DNA of 64,000 nt. It comes from Carettochelys insculpta. Its lineage: Eukaryota > Chordata > Testudines > Carettochelyidae. Positions 23,347 to 35,370 of this stretch are shown one piece after another. The stretch spans positions 108,634,501 through 108,698,500 of the forward strand of contig NC_134137.1 of NCBI RefSeq assembly GCF_033958435.1. Direction: 5' to 3'. The notes under the pieces were generated by a model. That model had not been told where the DNA came from. It searched no databases and saw nothing but the letters and a program-made list of their open reading frames with translations. Made by a program: the position numbers and the translations under genes. The number at the start of each line of letters is the position of its first letter. The first letter of the stretch is position 1.

Positions 23347-26173
23347 AGTTATGTCTACACTAGCACATTGTCACCAGAAGTTACTCTTGGAACTCTTGTG
23401 TCACTCTTCTGCTGACAGAGTGGCCAAACAGAGTGGACCCCAGAAGTCTGTCATGCAGGGTTGCATGGCTGGCAATCCCTTCTGCCCCGTGCGATGCCCA
23501 TTCCTTGCCCGTGCTGAGGTGTGCCTACCTCCACGAGGGACAGCACAGCTACTACAGCAGAGTTCACGCTCTTTCTGAGAGAAAGACAGTGTTTTCCAGA
23601 TAGTCATGGTGCCCTGGGCTTGCACTGGCCCCACCCAGAGGTGCTTCATCTGCTGCATGTGAGCACGGCTGCCCTCTTCCTCCTCTTCCCCAAGGAAGGT
23701 GAGCCTGGCATGACTTTCAAAGAGCACAGGTGTTCAGGGGGGTCTGAAGGCACAGCACCAGTTCCTACTGGTGGGTATGGCACATCATGGGGCAGTAGGA
23801 CAACCAGCAGTGGTTCCAAAATTTCTGCATGTAGAAGGACACCTTTCTGGAGCTCTGTGCCTGGCTTGCCCCCGCCCTCCAGAGACAGGACGCCCGGCTG
23901 TGGCCTGCCATCCCTGTGGAGAAGCAGGTCGCCATCACCCTATGGTAATGCTCCACTCCTGACAGCTGTCGGTCTGTTGGGAACCATTTCGGCATGGGGA
24001 AGTCCTTCATTGGAACCATTCTCATCGAGGTAAGGCACTCTCAGGCTGCAGGCCCTGGAGTCTGTGTGTGTGTGTGGTGGGGGGGGACGCAAGGGAAAGC
24101 GAGGTCAGGGGTGCAAAGGATGGGTGGGAAAGCCTTGTCCCTGGGGGACCATGCCATCCCACTCTCACACAGGCTTGCTGTCGGGGGAGCCAGCCTTCTG
24201 GAGGGGCACCTGTAGAGCTCAAGGGGGAGTGGATGAGAGGGGGCAGGGGCTCCCACCCAGGGCTCCCTCCCTCAGTCCCTGATGTGTGTATTTGGTCCCT
24301 TCCTCTTGCAGGTCATGTCAACCATCAATACATTCCAGCTGTAGAGGGTCATCCGTCTTGCAAACATGGACATGGTTGTGGCTGGATTTGCCACCCTGGG
24401 GTTCCCCAGCTGCTTCGGGGCTGTCAACAGAATCCACAACCCTATATACACCCCAGAACACAGCTCAGCCAAGTTAATCAACCTCAAGGGATATTTCTCC
24501 ATTGTGCTGCAGGCCCTGGGCAACCACTGTGGACAGTTTTTCGATATCTATATTGGGTCGTTGGGCTGGGCACATGAAGCGTGGGTGTTCCGCAACTCTG
24601 GCCTGTGCTGGAGGATGGAAGCGGGTACCTTTTGTCCCTCACCAGGAGCTGACTGTCAGGGACTTGCATGTGCTACTGTGCCTTGTGCGGAATGCTGTCT
24701 TTCCTCTCATGGCCTGGCTTATGAACACCTACACCGGTCAGCTGGGTCCAAGCCAAGAAGTCTTTAATGCCTGACTCAGCTGGGCCTGGATACAGGCTGA
24801 GTCCACGTTCTGCCACCTGAAGGCACGCTTCAGGTGCTTCCTTACTCGCCTGGATGTGCGGGAGCACAGTGTGCCCTGAGTAGTGGTGATAGCGTATTGT
24901 GTCCTCCACAACATTGTGGAGGGGAAAGGGAAGGCCTTCCTCCTGAAATGAGAGGCAGATGCTGGCTGCGGCTATGAGCAGCTGGGCACAGCTCCTGTCC
25001 GCCAGTCACATTGGGATGGGCTGTGGATCTCAGAGGCCCTAAGGAAGAGCTTCTCCCATGGGCCCCCAACCACCATCCCCAGGGCACCCCCAGTGGGGGC
25101 CTTGGACCTGCAGCCCTACCCCATCTCCACCACAAGCCCTCCCTTTGCGCTCTCACTTCTCCCTGACTCCTCCCAAATAAAGAGGGTTGTGGGGGTGGTC
25201 AGCAAACATCTACTTTACTTAAACAGGGATAAACAGTTTGAAAATAAACATTGTGATAAAAACCTCTTTACATGCAGTGTGATAACAGTGAACTATACAC
25301 TGGGGGGGCTTGGGACAAGAGGTGAGGGGGCATCAGAACTTGGATAGTGGGATGGAAGAGTGGGGGGCATTAATCCATGGTGGGTGGGCACAACTCTGGG
25401 GGGCAGCAGGACCCCAAGTGGTGGCCTCCGGGTCCCTGTTGGGACAGGGTTGGGGCCTGGAGCACGGGGAGGTATGGAGGAAGTGGGGCTGAGCTGTGTT
25501 GGGCTTGGTAGGGGGAGCAGGGGAGGGTTGGGTGTGGGGGAGCGGGTGTGGCAGGGGGGCGGGTCGGCATGACCTTCATCTCTTCCCCAAAATTGAGGAA
25601 GGCTTGGGGGATGACTGGTGGGGGCAGGGGAGTGGGGATGCCTGCCGCAGGTTGTTGGACCAATAGGTCTGGCCAGACACCAGTGGTAGCGTCTAATGGG
25701 ACATCAGTTGTTCCCTGGCCCATGTCCACCACTCCCGGTCCCATGCCTGCCACTCGCAGTCATCTTACAGCCTCTGCTTCAGGCAGTGTGGGTCCTCTGG
25801 AGGTTGTCATTCCACTTGCTGCTTCTACCCACAGGGTTTCCAGGGCTCCCTGCAGCTTTAAGGGTGGTCAGAGGCAGGGACCATAGAACACATCTTGCTT
25901 GTTGAGAGGGTGTCCCCCAGAGCAGCTGCACAGCTCCCTGGAGGCCTTTTCTGTCAGCAGAGGGCTCCCTGAAACATCCACACTGTCTTTCTGTTGAGAG
26001 GTCTCTGTGAAGAGAGTTGTTCTGCCTCATGGATGAACAGTAGAACCCTGTCAACAAAAGTGCTGTGTTCTGTCAATTTAGTGTCGACAGAATGCTGTGG
26101 TAAGGTGGATGCTCTGTGGTTTTTGTTGACAAAACGTGAGTTTTGTCGACAATACTCTAGTGTAGATGCAGCC
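23347..26173 (+). mobile_element. PIF/Harbinger transposon, full length, inactive
   Basis: The ends are ttatgtctacactagcac at the left and ctctagtgtagatgcagcc at the right, which are imperfect inverted repeats. About 2.83 kb lies between them, with a broken Harbinger-type DDE transposase gene in the left half. The right half (25170-26170) is GC-rich and then carries gttgacaaaacgtgag-type subterminal words shared with the MITE at 34911. Long frames near 25370-25890 on both strands are proline- or glycine-rich with no domain I recognise. The 3-bp target duplication expected of this family is not obvious. Confidence 0.85.
23765..24960 (+). pseudogene. Harbinger DDE transposase, with intron, broken
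   Basis: The protein is readable in pieces: QQWFQNF, then LELCAWLAPALQRQDARLWP, IPVEKQVAITLW and SVGNHFGMGKSFIGTILIE, ending at a gtaagg donor (24030). It resumes after a cttgcag acceptor (24312) as VMSTINTF, then MVVAGFATLGFPSCFGAV. Further parts are FFDIYIGSLGWAHEAWVF, PLMAWLMNTYTGQL and LKARFRCFLTRLDVRE. This is the order of a PIF/Harbinger transposase, which cuts and pastes the element. In-frame stops occur (for example after NTFQL and after VFNA). The first catalytic aspartate region reads GAVNRIHNPI where families usually have a GxxDGTH-type motif, so that acidic residue appears lost. Confidence 0.85.
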
Positions 26174-26820
26174 CCTGTGTAAATCTTACTCAGTAGAAAT
26201 TATTCTTAAATGTGTGTTTCACTAGTCGTATCCAACAATAATAGCTACCCTATGAGGAAAATGGAAATCAATACATTCAGTATCTCAATAATCAGATGAA
26301 TGAAAATTGAAATTGTTACGTCGTAGAAAGAATAAATAAAGGTAGGAGAAGAAGTCACATTAAGGGCTTAGTGCATATAATATAAGCCTGAGATCTACCA
26401 TAGTTTTGGGAAGAAAAAGCTTGTGACTGTAGTCAGGTATGATGTTAAAATTGTGCAGTTAGTAATGTGGAAAACAGATGAATTTACATAGAAGAGCACC
26501 CACAATTTGTCCTTTAATTTACGTGAAGCTAACCTGTGGCTCTGTTGTTGTTTTTCAACTATTGGAATTTCTGAAAAAAAAAAGCGGATCCTTTCAAAAT
26601 GTAAATATTGTATTACATGATTGTTTTTGGAATTTTACCGTATTTTCTCATGGAAAATATTTAACTTTTGCAATGTTGTCCAGTTGTCTTAAAAATGCTC
26701 AAACTTTTAAACTCCTCTGAGTTCTTTGTGGGAGAAGTTTTTTACTTTTACTTTACTTCTGTTTGTTCAAGAGAGTCTTTGTTTTGCACTGTTAAAAAAA
26801 ATGTACACATAGTGAATCTT

Positions 26821-26838
26821 GTGTGTGTGTGTGTGTGT
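26821..26838. repeat. (GT)9 microsatellite
   Basis: Nine GT units occur about 100 bases upstream of the PCCA exon at 26938. It is a simple repeat with no sign of function. Confidence 0.9.
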
Positions 26839-26935
26839 AAGTAAAAAAAAATTGATGGTTTAAGTAGAAGCTGAATTTGTAAGGGGAATAATTTTCTGTA
26901 TTGTCAGCCTGGCTTTTTTGCTATTGTTTTTTTAA

Positions 26936-27058
<123 letters not shown>

Positions 27059-27160
27059 TGAAATGGTCAAACCATGAGAATGATTAAATATCCATTATAA
27101 CTGCAAGCATGCTCAAATGTCTTGCAAATTTAAATAAATTAGTACAGATATAAAACTTTA

Positions 27161-27984
27161 CAGTCATACCCCAAGATATGCCCATTCGAGTTACGAGAAT
27201 TTGACTTTGAGGAGTTTCATTTAATACTCCTACTTCAGCTTACAAGGCATTTCTTCCCATTTACGAGGACTGATTTGGAGGCTGGCGGCTCTGGTAGGCA
27301 AGTACCAAGGGGATGGAGTCGGCCACATTGGTCTTGATGAAGAGGCTGTACAGGGAGGTGGCGGTGCCCTGCGAGCGGGCAGCAGTCTGGTGCGGGCAGG
27401 TAGACTCGTCTGAGTCCCAGCAGTAGATTACACCGCTCTGCAAGATGTGGATGCTGGGCATGCAGCCCATCCCGACCCCACTGCTGCCACTCGCCTCCTG
27501 GGCGTCTTGGCGGCCGCCGCCGCCCACCCTGCACAGCTATGCCTCGGGCACTGCTTGCCATCTGCGGTGCTCCCTCCCATTTAGTGCCTGGCTCGCCTGC
27601 TGCTGTTGCCTTGGCTGCTGCCGGTGGGGCCTCTCTGTCGTGCAGCCCCACATGAGCGAGGCCTCACCCCTCGCCAGCTGGGGGCCCCCTGTGCCTGTTT
27701 AGCTCCCCACGTGGCCAGCCCCTGGCAACGCCCCCTCCCTGCTTAACCTAAGCTGCGCTCAGGCCGGGCTGCCTCCCACTGCCCTGCTTTGCCCTGCCCG
27801 CCCCCTTGCACCAGATTTAATGGGATTTGGTGGTGGTTTAGCATAAATGGGTGTAAATTTTGGAGCTCAGGAGCGCATAAAATTTTTCCCATTGAAATAA
27901 ATGATTACATTTTCAACTTATGAGAATTCACCCTAAGAGGGGTTTTTCAGGAGTGAATTACCCTCGTAAAGCAGGGGAAGACTG
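27161..27984. mobile_element. Tigger-like non-autonomous element with GC-rich core
   Basis: Left end cagtcataccccaagatatg and right end taaagcaggggaagactg are imperfect inverted repeats, each flanked by TA. Subterminal words (cgagttacgaga, cccattgaaataaatg, aacttatgagaattc) resemble Tigger-type elements. The 500-bp core (27260-27810) is very GC-rich and gives frames on both strands with no known domain, so I read it as captured or expanded non-coding sequence. Confidence 0.75.
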
Positions 27985-28927
27985 TATTTTGTAACTCAGA
28001 GACATTGATTTGGATTCAGCTGCCCTGTGAAGTTTCTTTCAGAGTAGATTCTGGAAGTGGCAAGCTTTTTTCTTCCACTGCACCATCTCTTTTGGTAGAG
28101 TGTTCTGATGGGTTCATCACAGCTCCAAAAGTGTGTGGTGGGTGCTGCCTAGTATGTTAGGGGTGACTGTCGATGGTGGCTATACAATGTGCTGATCTAG
28201 AACATCTACTGAACTGCCTCCTGCAGTAGCGGTCTTGCAGAGTATCCATCGCAACTTAAATCTCCCCTTCATGGCAGAAGCTCTGAGTGAGGCTATTTGA
28301 TGCATTTTTACTGGTGCTAATTCATGGGGATGGGTTTTACTGGGAGCTATATTTTACCCCTTTCCATTAGCGTAGATTTAATTTAGCCCAATGTTATCAC
28401 TCCTGTACTTCAGATGGTAAAATACAGCTGTGGGATGATAAAATAAAAGCCTTGCCATCCAGTGCTTTACTATCAGAAAAACTCGATTACCTGATACCTG
28501 CTATACACAGCAATACAATTGCTCCCTTCAGTTAACTGGAAAAATTCTGATAGCTACCTGTCATCGTTTTCCAGCACTTGTGGAAGTCAGATTTGTAAAC
28601 TTGCCGCAGTAAAGGTTGTTCTTGTCATGCCTCTGAGTAGAAGGTGCAGTGTTAAGTAAGATTACTTCATTTCTTAAACAATTTTGCATTTCGTGAGAAG
28701 GCTCAAGTAAGTGCTGGCTTTGATTAACCAGCAATCTTCATTTCCCGTGCATCCCAGATAACAAAGCTTCTACTGTAACATTTTTGCTTCTACTGCCCTT
28801 CTGTTTTCCCAGAGGATGGGAGATGATGTACATCATTTGTCTGAACTTCTAGTGCCCACATTTTCTTTTTTCTTCCCTCCTCCCTATCCCACTATCAAAG
28901 CGCTCTTCAAGCTAAGATGGTCTAGAC

Positions 28928-29675
28928 CAGGGGTTCCCAAACTTTTTGGAATCGGGCCCCATCTTTTGATTTTTGAGAAACCATGACCCCACCATCCTTT
29001 ACCATCATCCAACCCCCTTTTAGCAAAAAATTCAATTTGTAATTTAAATTAAACACAAAAGCTTGATATAAAAATTTTATTTAAAATTAAAAATAAACAC
29101 AGATAGTTTTTCTTGGCCCCTTGTGGGGGCCTGGTGCAGCCCCAGCAGGCCAGCTGCCTGAGCCCCATGCCAGCCACAGCCCGCCTGAGCCCTGTGCTGC
29201 CAGAGCCGTCCATCAGAGCCTATTTAGCCCCATGATGCTGGGGACGGCTGCCCACCTGCCAGCCCGAGCCACCCCAGCCCTGCGATGCTGGGGCCAGCCA
29301 CCCGAGCCCCGCAAGCTGACTGCCCGAGCCACTCCCTTCCCCCAAAGCCAGGCACCTCCAGCCCCCCACTCTCACCCCATCCTCCTCTCCTGAGTCAGGC
29401 ACCCCCAGCCCTCATCCAACCCCACCTTCCTCCTCCTCCCCCTCCCCTCCCCAACTGACATTCACTCATCTTTTCAGGAGGCAGCTAGCTCCAAGTGGGT
29501 CTTCACTGGCTGCCTTCTTTTATAGCGGCTACATCGGGTTGCCCACGTAAAATGGCAGGGGCTGAGAGCTGGAAGCAAAGGCTGGTGGTTTCTTCGGGTG
29601 GGGTGAATGAAAGTGAGCGCTGGGTTGCCTCATGTCCCCCCGGGTTGCCTCCCCCCCCCTTTTTGGGAAACCATG
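28928..29675. mobile_element. hAT non-autonomous element with GC-rich core
   Basis: The 748-bp element begins caggggttcccaaactttttg and ends tttttgggaaaccatg. Gtctagac precedes it (28920-28927) and atctagac follows it (29676-29683), an 8-bp target duplication with one change. The core (29110-29440) is built of imperfect repeats of words such as gagcc and cagcc. No transposase is encoded. Confidence 0.85.
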
Positions 29676-29743
29676 ATCTAGACCCAGTTTTTTCCAGAGC
29701 ATATTTAACATTTTCTTATTTGTCTAGAGAGGATTGTTAAAGT

Positions 29744-29826
29744 CAGTGCATTTTCTGTGGAAAAAAAGAGGTGCCAGTACTCAGCCAGCTCCCAGCTGGC
29801 AAGTACCAGCACAAAAAAAAGCACTG
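29744..29826. mobile_element. Small hAT-like MITE
   Basis: The 83-bp unit runs from cagtgcattttctgtgg to cacaaaaaaaagcactg, with CAGTGC/GCACTG ends. Inside, gaggtgccagtactcagcc faces ggcaagtaccagcac. The flanks gttaaagt and gtttaaat match at six of eight positions, a likely decayed hAT target duplication. It is related to the unit at 11794-11938. Confidence 0.65.
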
Positions 29827-32164
29827 GTTTAAATCAGTCAAGTGCATTGGATACAACACAGGAAAATGAAATGAAGATCATCAAGGGGTCTGCTGACTTA
29901 TGATGCATATAATTAGAACTACGTGCATGTAGTTGCTATGTAGTCAATTGAGCCACTTAAGGAGTGTGTAGATGTAGCCTCATGGTTCACAGTATACAAC
30001 TGCTTTTTTACTTGGAAAGGTTAGTTACAAAAGAAGATGGATTTTGATCTTGGGCCCGATCCCCAAGTGACGTAATTTGTCATAGCTCCACTAAAGCAAA
30101 TGAAACTACTCCAAATGCCCTCTGCTACAAGCAGCTCTTTTTAGTCTTGAAGATAATTTTTTTTTGTCTCAGAGACACTACTACTCTTTCAAGAATTCAC
30201 CAAATCTCAAAATTTAAAACAAGGCTGTGTTTTGAAAATTAATACATTTAAAGATGTCTTAACAAGTGGGAAAAATATCTTCTAATGCATAAGCATTAGA
30301 AGAATAACACAGCAAAATATTACGAAATCTTCCAAGATAATATCTTTTGGATTTTTAGTACAGAACAAGAAATTAGCAGCTCAAAGATCTAAATGCAGAA
30401 GTGCAATATCAACTACATAAACACAATTGTACATCAAAATTGTGCTAAAATTTTAATAATCTGTATGTTAAAGAATTGTTAAGTTGTTGCCCCAGTGGGT
30501 GTATAATATACTGTGCTTGATTCATATTCTATAAGCAATATCTGAGTAATATTTAGACTGAATTCAAAGTCAAAAGACCATTCTCAGACTCATCAATTGC
30601 TCACAATTTTGGGGAAACTTAAATTTATTTAAATTATTTTATTTTATTAAATTATTTAAATTATTTAAAACATTTTTGAGAAAAAATATCCTTAGATTTT
30701 CAGGATTGATTTTGTTTTTCGCATTTTAACACATTCTTCAATAAAGTATAGTGGCTGTTCTGACAGTGTTTGTATTGCGTCTAATTTGATATGGAAACAG
30801 AAACATATCTGTAAACTGTACCATAGAAATTACCCTCAGATCTGATAAAGATGAAACATATTTATTACATCATACTTATATTTTAATTTAGTCAGAATAT
30901 GTGGCTCTAGCTATAATTCCTAGGTGCAAAACATTGGGCATGGCATACGTTTAAAACAATCAGTGTTTTGGATACAACTGTAACAAACCTGAATGGGATT
31001 CTTTTACTGTTTTCTTAAGACTCTAGGTAAAGCAATGTGAATAAAGATTTTTCAAATATATTTATAACTAATCACCAACTCCTGTATCTTAATGTGAGAG
31101 GTTTTTTGCCAGCCAGAATTGTGAAGAATCAAAATTGTGGAGCCCAAACAAGTACTATTAGTAAAACTTGCTGACTTCCTTCTTCAGTTGTGTTTGCATC
31201 AGTGGGTATTGTAGAAATTTAAAACAAATAAAAAAACCCCACCCCAAATCTACTGATACAAAATGCTACTATATTCAGGCACACAGAATTTGGTAAATAG
31301 TTATACCTGTTTAGTATTTTAAATCTTTTCTTTCCTATTTTATCACTATAATGTAGCTGTGGATGCTACCCTGAATGAACCTCTTGTGTTAAGAAATCTG
31401 TGTGTCTCAGTTTCCTTAATGGAAGTTTCATTTGTTTTTCCTTTCCAAAATATAAATTCCTTATAATTTCTGTCATGTGATCTTGAGATACTTTGACAGC
31501 AGTTCAATAATTTGATATAAAAAAAAAAAACCTTGCCGATTTTGTGGACTGGTATCTACTAAGGATGAATGTTAAGGCTAAAACTGTATTCTGGCTTTTG
31601 AGTGATCTGGGACTGGTACGATTGAACCAGTTAGCTTCACAGAACACATTAGAGTTCACACAAATAGAGCTTTGGGACAAATTTTCAAAAGTGACTTGGT
31701 TTTCATATCCCTCTTTTGGGGAGCGGAGAGGGAAGCGCAACTTCAAAAGGGTCTAATTTTTCACAAGGTGTTGAATATTTAGCATCTGAAAATCAAATGG
31801 AAAAGCATCAAAGCATATGACTCAAATTAGACACCTAAAACCATTATTCACTCTTAAAATTTTCGATGCCTATTCTTCCTTTGTGACACTAAATATAATT
31901 TCTTCAGTCTCTTGAAAGATACCAACATTAAAATTTAGTGAAATGTCAGCTATTAAATAAGGTTTATAAACCAAAATGATTAATGTTAAATTATATCAAA
32001 GTAGCTCCTCACATGTTTATAATTAAGCACGTGTGGTCATAGGCTTGGGGGCCCATAGAATAATTTGTTCCTCAAAAGGGGTAATGTCTGCTTTCAAATT
32101 ATTTTTTATAAAAGGTAAAAAATGACACACCTCCTCCTTGTTTTTATTTCACTGCATCAAAAAA

Positions 32165-32362
32165 TAGTGAGAAGTCCTGTGACACCTTATAAACTAACAG
32201 AGTTTTTGGATCATAAGCTTTCTTGGGCAAAGACCCACCTGATGAAGTGGGTCTTTGCCCTTGAAAGCTTATGCTCCAAAAAATCCGTTACTCTATAAAG
32301 TGTCATGAGACTTCCCACTTTTTTTGTGGATGCAAACTAGAAGGGCTGCCCCTCCTGATAAT
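32165..32362. mobile_element. Penelope inverted dimer
   Basis: Two opposed copies of the Penelope 3' segment meet at cacctgatgaag near 32240. The arms share gtgggtctttgccc, gaaagcttatgctcc/gatcataagctttc and the ccttataaactaacag stretch. The right arm continues to gggctgcccctcctgata, the 3' terminus. The words catcaaaa at 32155 and 32366 might be a target duplication, but they do not abut the element at both sides. Confidence 0.75.
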
Positions 32363-33769
32363 TCTCATCAAAAGAGTAAGCAAAACCACCCAGATGTTTG
32401 TGGCAAACTTTCCTGCCATTTCAGTGAATACAGAATTGGATCAAAAGTGTTTTGAAATGCACAGTGCATGTGGCACCTGAAGTGGGGATGTAAGGCTATT
32501 TAAGAAGCTGAAAAGAGATTCAGAAAGTAAGTTGCCTGTTTGTGTATTTTGCTTTATATTTAAAAAATGTTAGGATATTTCACATTTGAGAACAATGAGA
32601 TACAATCAATCAAGTAACATCAGAGATCAAACAAGATGCCATTTATTTTTATAATTGTGGAATAAGCATAATGAATCATTTTTGTCCTCATAATGTATTA
32701 GCATACTCTTTTAATCTAGTGTATGCTTTTAGCTACATATTCTATTCAAGTTTGAGAGATTGACCTTGATTCATGTTCAGACTGCTGAACATGCACTTTG
32801 AGAACAAGAAGTCAAATATTTATTCATTTAGTGGTAACTTTTAAACTGAGTTTTTTTAACTTTCTTGCGCAGCTGCAAATCTTCACATTCTTAAAAATTT
32901 GAAGGGGTTTCCTGTGCTGAGGAATAAAACAAACACTTGTAAAACATAAGAAAAGGCTAAAACAATTAACAGGAAAAAAACAGATTTCATGGCTTGAACA
33001 GATTTTTGGAGTCTTGTTCTTATATATCTGACATGAAGGATCTCTGTTTAAAGGAAGAGTAAACCAATGTCCGACTGTAAGGTTTTTGGCTGAATGCAAG
33101 TATTACAAATCGAAATGGCATTTGGCTGAATTCAAATAGGAAGTAATGCAATAAATATTATATCATTATTTAGTGTAATGGAGTGTCAGTAATAAATAGC
33201 ACTGTTTAGCTGATCTTGCAACTTCATAAACTGACCACTTTTCTTTAGTAATTTTTAAATTACTTGTTTTTATCACCACTAATTAGGAAAAATGACATAG
33301 GTAGAACATACGTTTTTAATTAGAGGCGGATGGGAATTTCAGTTCACCCTGTAATAATTAAAGACTGTTATTTCCATTTTCTGTAAATGCATTTTGGCAG
33401 TGAAACTGCTTCTGAAAACAATTACTTTATTAAACAATTATGTTTGTGTTGTTTCTAAAAACAACTTTTCCATAGAGAAGGACCAAACTCTGGATGTTCC
33501 TTTGCTTACTCTGCTGGGCAAGGTGGTCAAAAGCAAGTCTTTGACCCTAATAAGTACTTATGTCTGCTTCTTATAAGCCAAGTTCATTGTTAGTGGCAAA
33601 ATAATAGTTTTAAGAAGCAGAGTGCAAACATGAGTAATGATACAAGTGATCATACTAGAGACCATAAATACCTCACAACTGGGAGATAAGAAAGGGAGAA
33701 GCCAAGTGGTTTTCCTCACGGGGAAGTACATAGATGAGATCAGATTCCCCACTCCGCCACCCCTAAAAA

Positions 33770-33879
33770 TGCTAACCCCTGCTCTATACCCTCATTCCAA
33801 TTCAAGTCCATGACTCCAAAGGTGTTCTATGGAGTTCAGTTTCTGCAGTCATGGACTTGAACTGGAATGAGGGTATAGA
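33770..33879. repeat. Young inverted duplication next to a hAT element
   Basis: Bases 33784-33815 (ctataccctcattccaattc on) are the reverse complement of 33848-33879 with one mismatch in 32. Similarity continues outward: acccctg before the left arm corresponds to cagggg of the hAT terminus starting at 33881. The loop is about 32 bases. Confidence 0.8.
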
Positions 33880-33880
33880 C

Positions 33881-34191
33881 CAGGGGTCAACAACCGCCCT
33901 GCCGTGGGTGCAGCCTGTTGTCATTGGCATGCAAGGTGGGAGCTCAGCCCATCCTCTCCTCTGCCATGCAGTTGAGAACTTGCTCAAAGCCATGCCACCT
34001 GAGAATTAACAAAAGACAAGCTACTCCTACCAGCCACCACCAAAGCGGTAAAGATCTGCATCTTTATTAATGAAGCTGTAATAAGTGGGACTGTTAGTGA
34101 CTTGAAAAAGTATCACCAGCATTCTTGACTCTACATAGAGGTCAAAAGGTCAGATTTCAGCACTCCATCTCTGAAAGGTTGCTGACCCCTG
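33881..34191. mobile_element. hAT MITE with perfect 8-bp target duplication
   Basis: The 311-bp element starts caggggtcaacaacc and ends ggttgctgacccctg, with one mismatch between the ends. Gtatagac lies directly before (33873-33880) and directly after (34192-34199). The interior is non-coding, so it would depend on a transposase supplied elsewhere. Confidence 0.9.
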
Positions 34192-34910
34192 GTATAGACT
34201 ATGCTTTGTAGGATTCTCTATCCTTCTACTCCAGTGCAAGTTAATATACCCAGACACTATGTTGTGTTGCTCTATGTCCTGCAGTGTGCATCAAAATATT
34301 CCTTTTAGGAGATTCAGGGGCCAGTTGTGCTTAAGAAACTCTTATGAACATTGGCTGTACAAGCATTTGTGCTGTACAGGGCTATTGGGAAGCAGTGGGG
34401 ATCAAGTACCAGCACATAAGCAAAAGGCATCTTTGTGGATTTCTCTTGTGGTTCCCCTCAAGTTCCGCAGGTTAAGTAGGGACAAATTAAGCTCCATCCT
34501 CACCCCTGTCCCTTGAGGATTTCTATGAAAATGTTGAATTGACATTGCAAATAGATGATGTGGCCCTGCTCCACAAAGCATTTTAACATATGATTAAACA
34601 CATAACAAGTCCTACTAAAGAAAACTCAGACTTTTCTCTCATTTGACCTAGGTTATTTCTACATTAGTTAACTATTTTGTTGCTGATGTGTGAGCCATAA
34701 TAGAATTGAGTTCCCTCTCTCATAGGTCTGTGTACTCTGCGGTGCTAAAAGGAACAATAAGTAATTGCTTCAAGAATAGGGAGCAGCATGAAACAAGATA
34801 CAAAATTTGGAAAACCCACAGAGGCATCAAGGAGGATGGTGTGTGCATAAATGAGTGTAAAGCCAACAAATCTGGGTCATCGGCAGGAGGGAATGCCCTG
34901 CAACATTAGG

Positions 34911-35305
34911 CTATGTCTACACTAGATGGTTTTGTTGACAAAATCCAGGGAGTGTCCAGATTCCCAAGATGTTCTGTTGACAGTAAATTGACAGAACACA
35001 GCACTTTTGTTGACAGTCTTATCCCATTCTCCACAAGGCACAATGCCTCTGTTGACCGAGATCTGTCAAGAGAAAGCTGGTCTGGATGTTCTGGGGGGTG
35101 GGGTCAGGTGAGGGGTTGGCCTTCTGTCAACAGTCAAGGCTTCCAGGACACCAGGCAGCCCTCTCTGCTCTCCTTCCAGTTGGTCATTTGCTGTGCTTCC
35201 ACTGGCTGGGTTGTCTGATCTGCTTGGCAATTTGGCCCTGGTCTGGCAACGGAAGCTTTGTTGGAAGATACCTTCTGACAAAAACTTATGTCGACAAATT
35301 GCTGT
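34911..35305. mobile_element. Harbinger-derived MITE, right end unclear
   Basis: The left end ggctatgtctacactagatg matches the terminus of the Harbinger element at 23347. The body repeats tgttgaca/tgtcaac words on both strands, as does the right flank of that element. The right end fades after gtcgacaaattgctg and I could not find an intact inverted terminus. Confidence 0.6.
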
Positions 35306-35370
35306 AATCTATTTTAGGGGCTAAAGCCCTGTGCTCGACCACATGAGCTAAAAGCCAGCGGGCTCTCAGC
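35306..35370 (-). repeat. tRNA-like (SINE 5' end) relic, antisense
   Basis: Read on the minus strand, ggcttttagctcatgtggtc then gagcacagggctttag resembles a tRNA D-arm (A box) and anticodon stem. No acceptor stem or T arm is complete, so it is probably a SINE head rather than a tRNA gene. It abuts the MITE at 34911. Confidence 0.35.

Noticed and set aside
23521..24577. Several long overlapping frames near the Harbinger transposase, including 169-170 codon ones
   Set aside because: The transposase is readable only by changing frame, and these single frames mix real segments with out-of-frame sequence. They are shadows of the broken gene and its intron.
27235..27651. Long minus-strand frame in a GC-rich patch, possible gene
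   Set aside because: It lies within the Tigger-like element at 27161-27984, overlaps equally long frames on the other strand, and has no recognisable domain.
30600..30670. AT-rich TTAAATTATTTAA run as a possible origin or attachment region
   Set aside because: It is low-complexity intronic sequence with no supporting feature.
33773..34199. Possibility that the inverted repeat is simply the hAT terminal repeat
   Set aside because: The hAT termini and target duplication are defined independently; the 32-base arms lie outside them.
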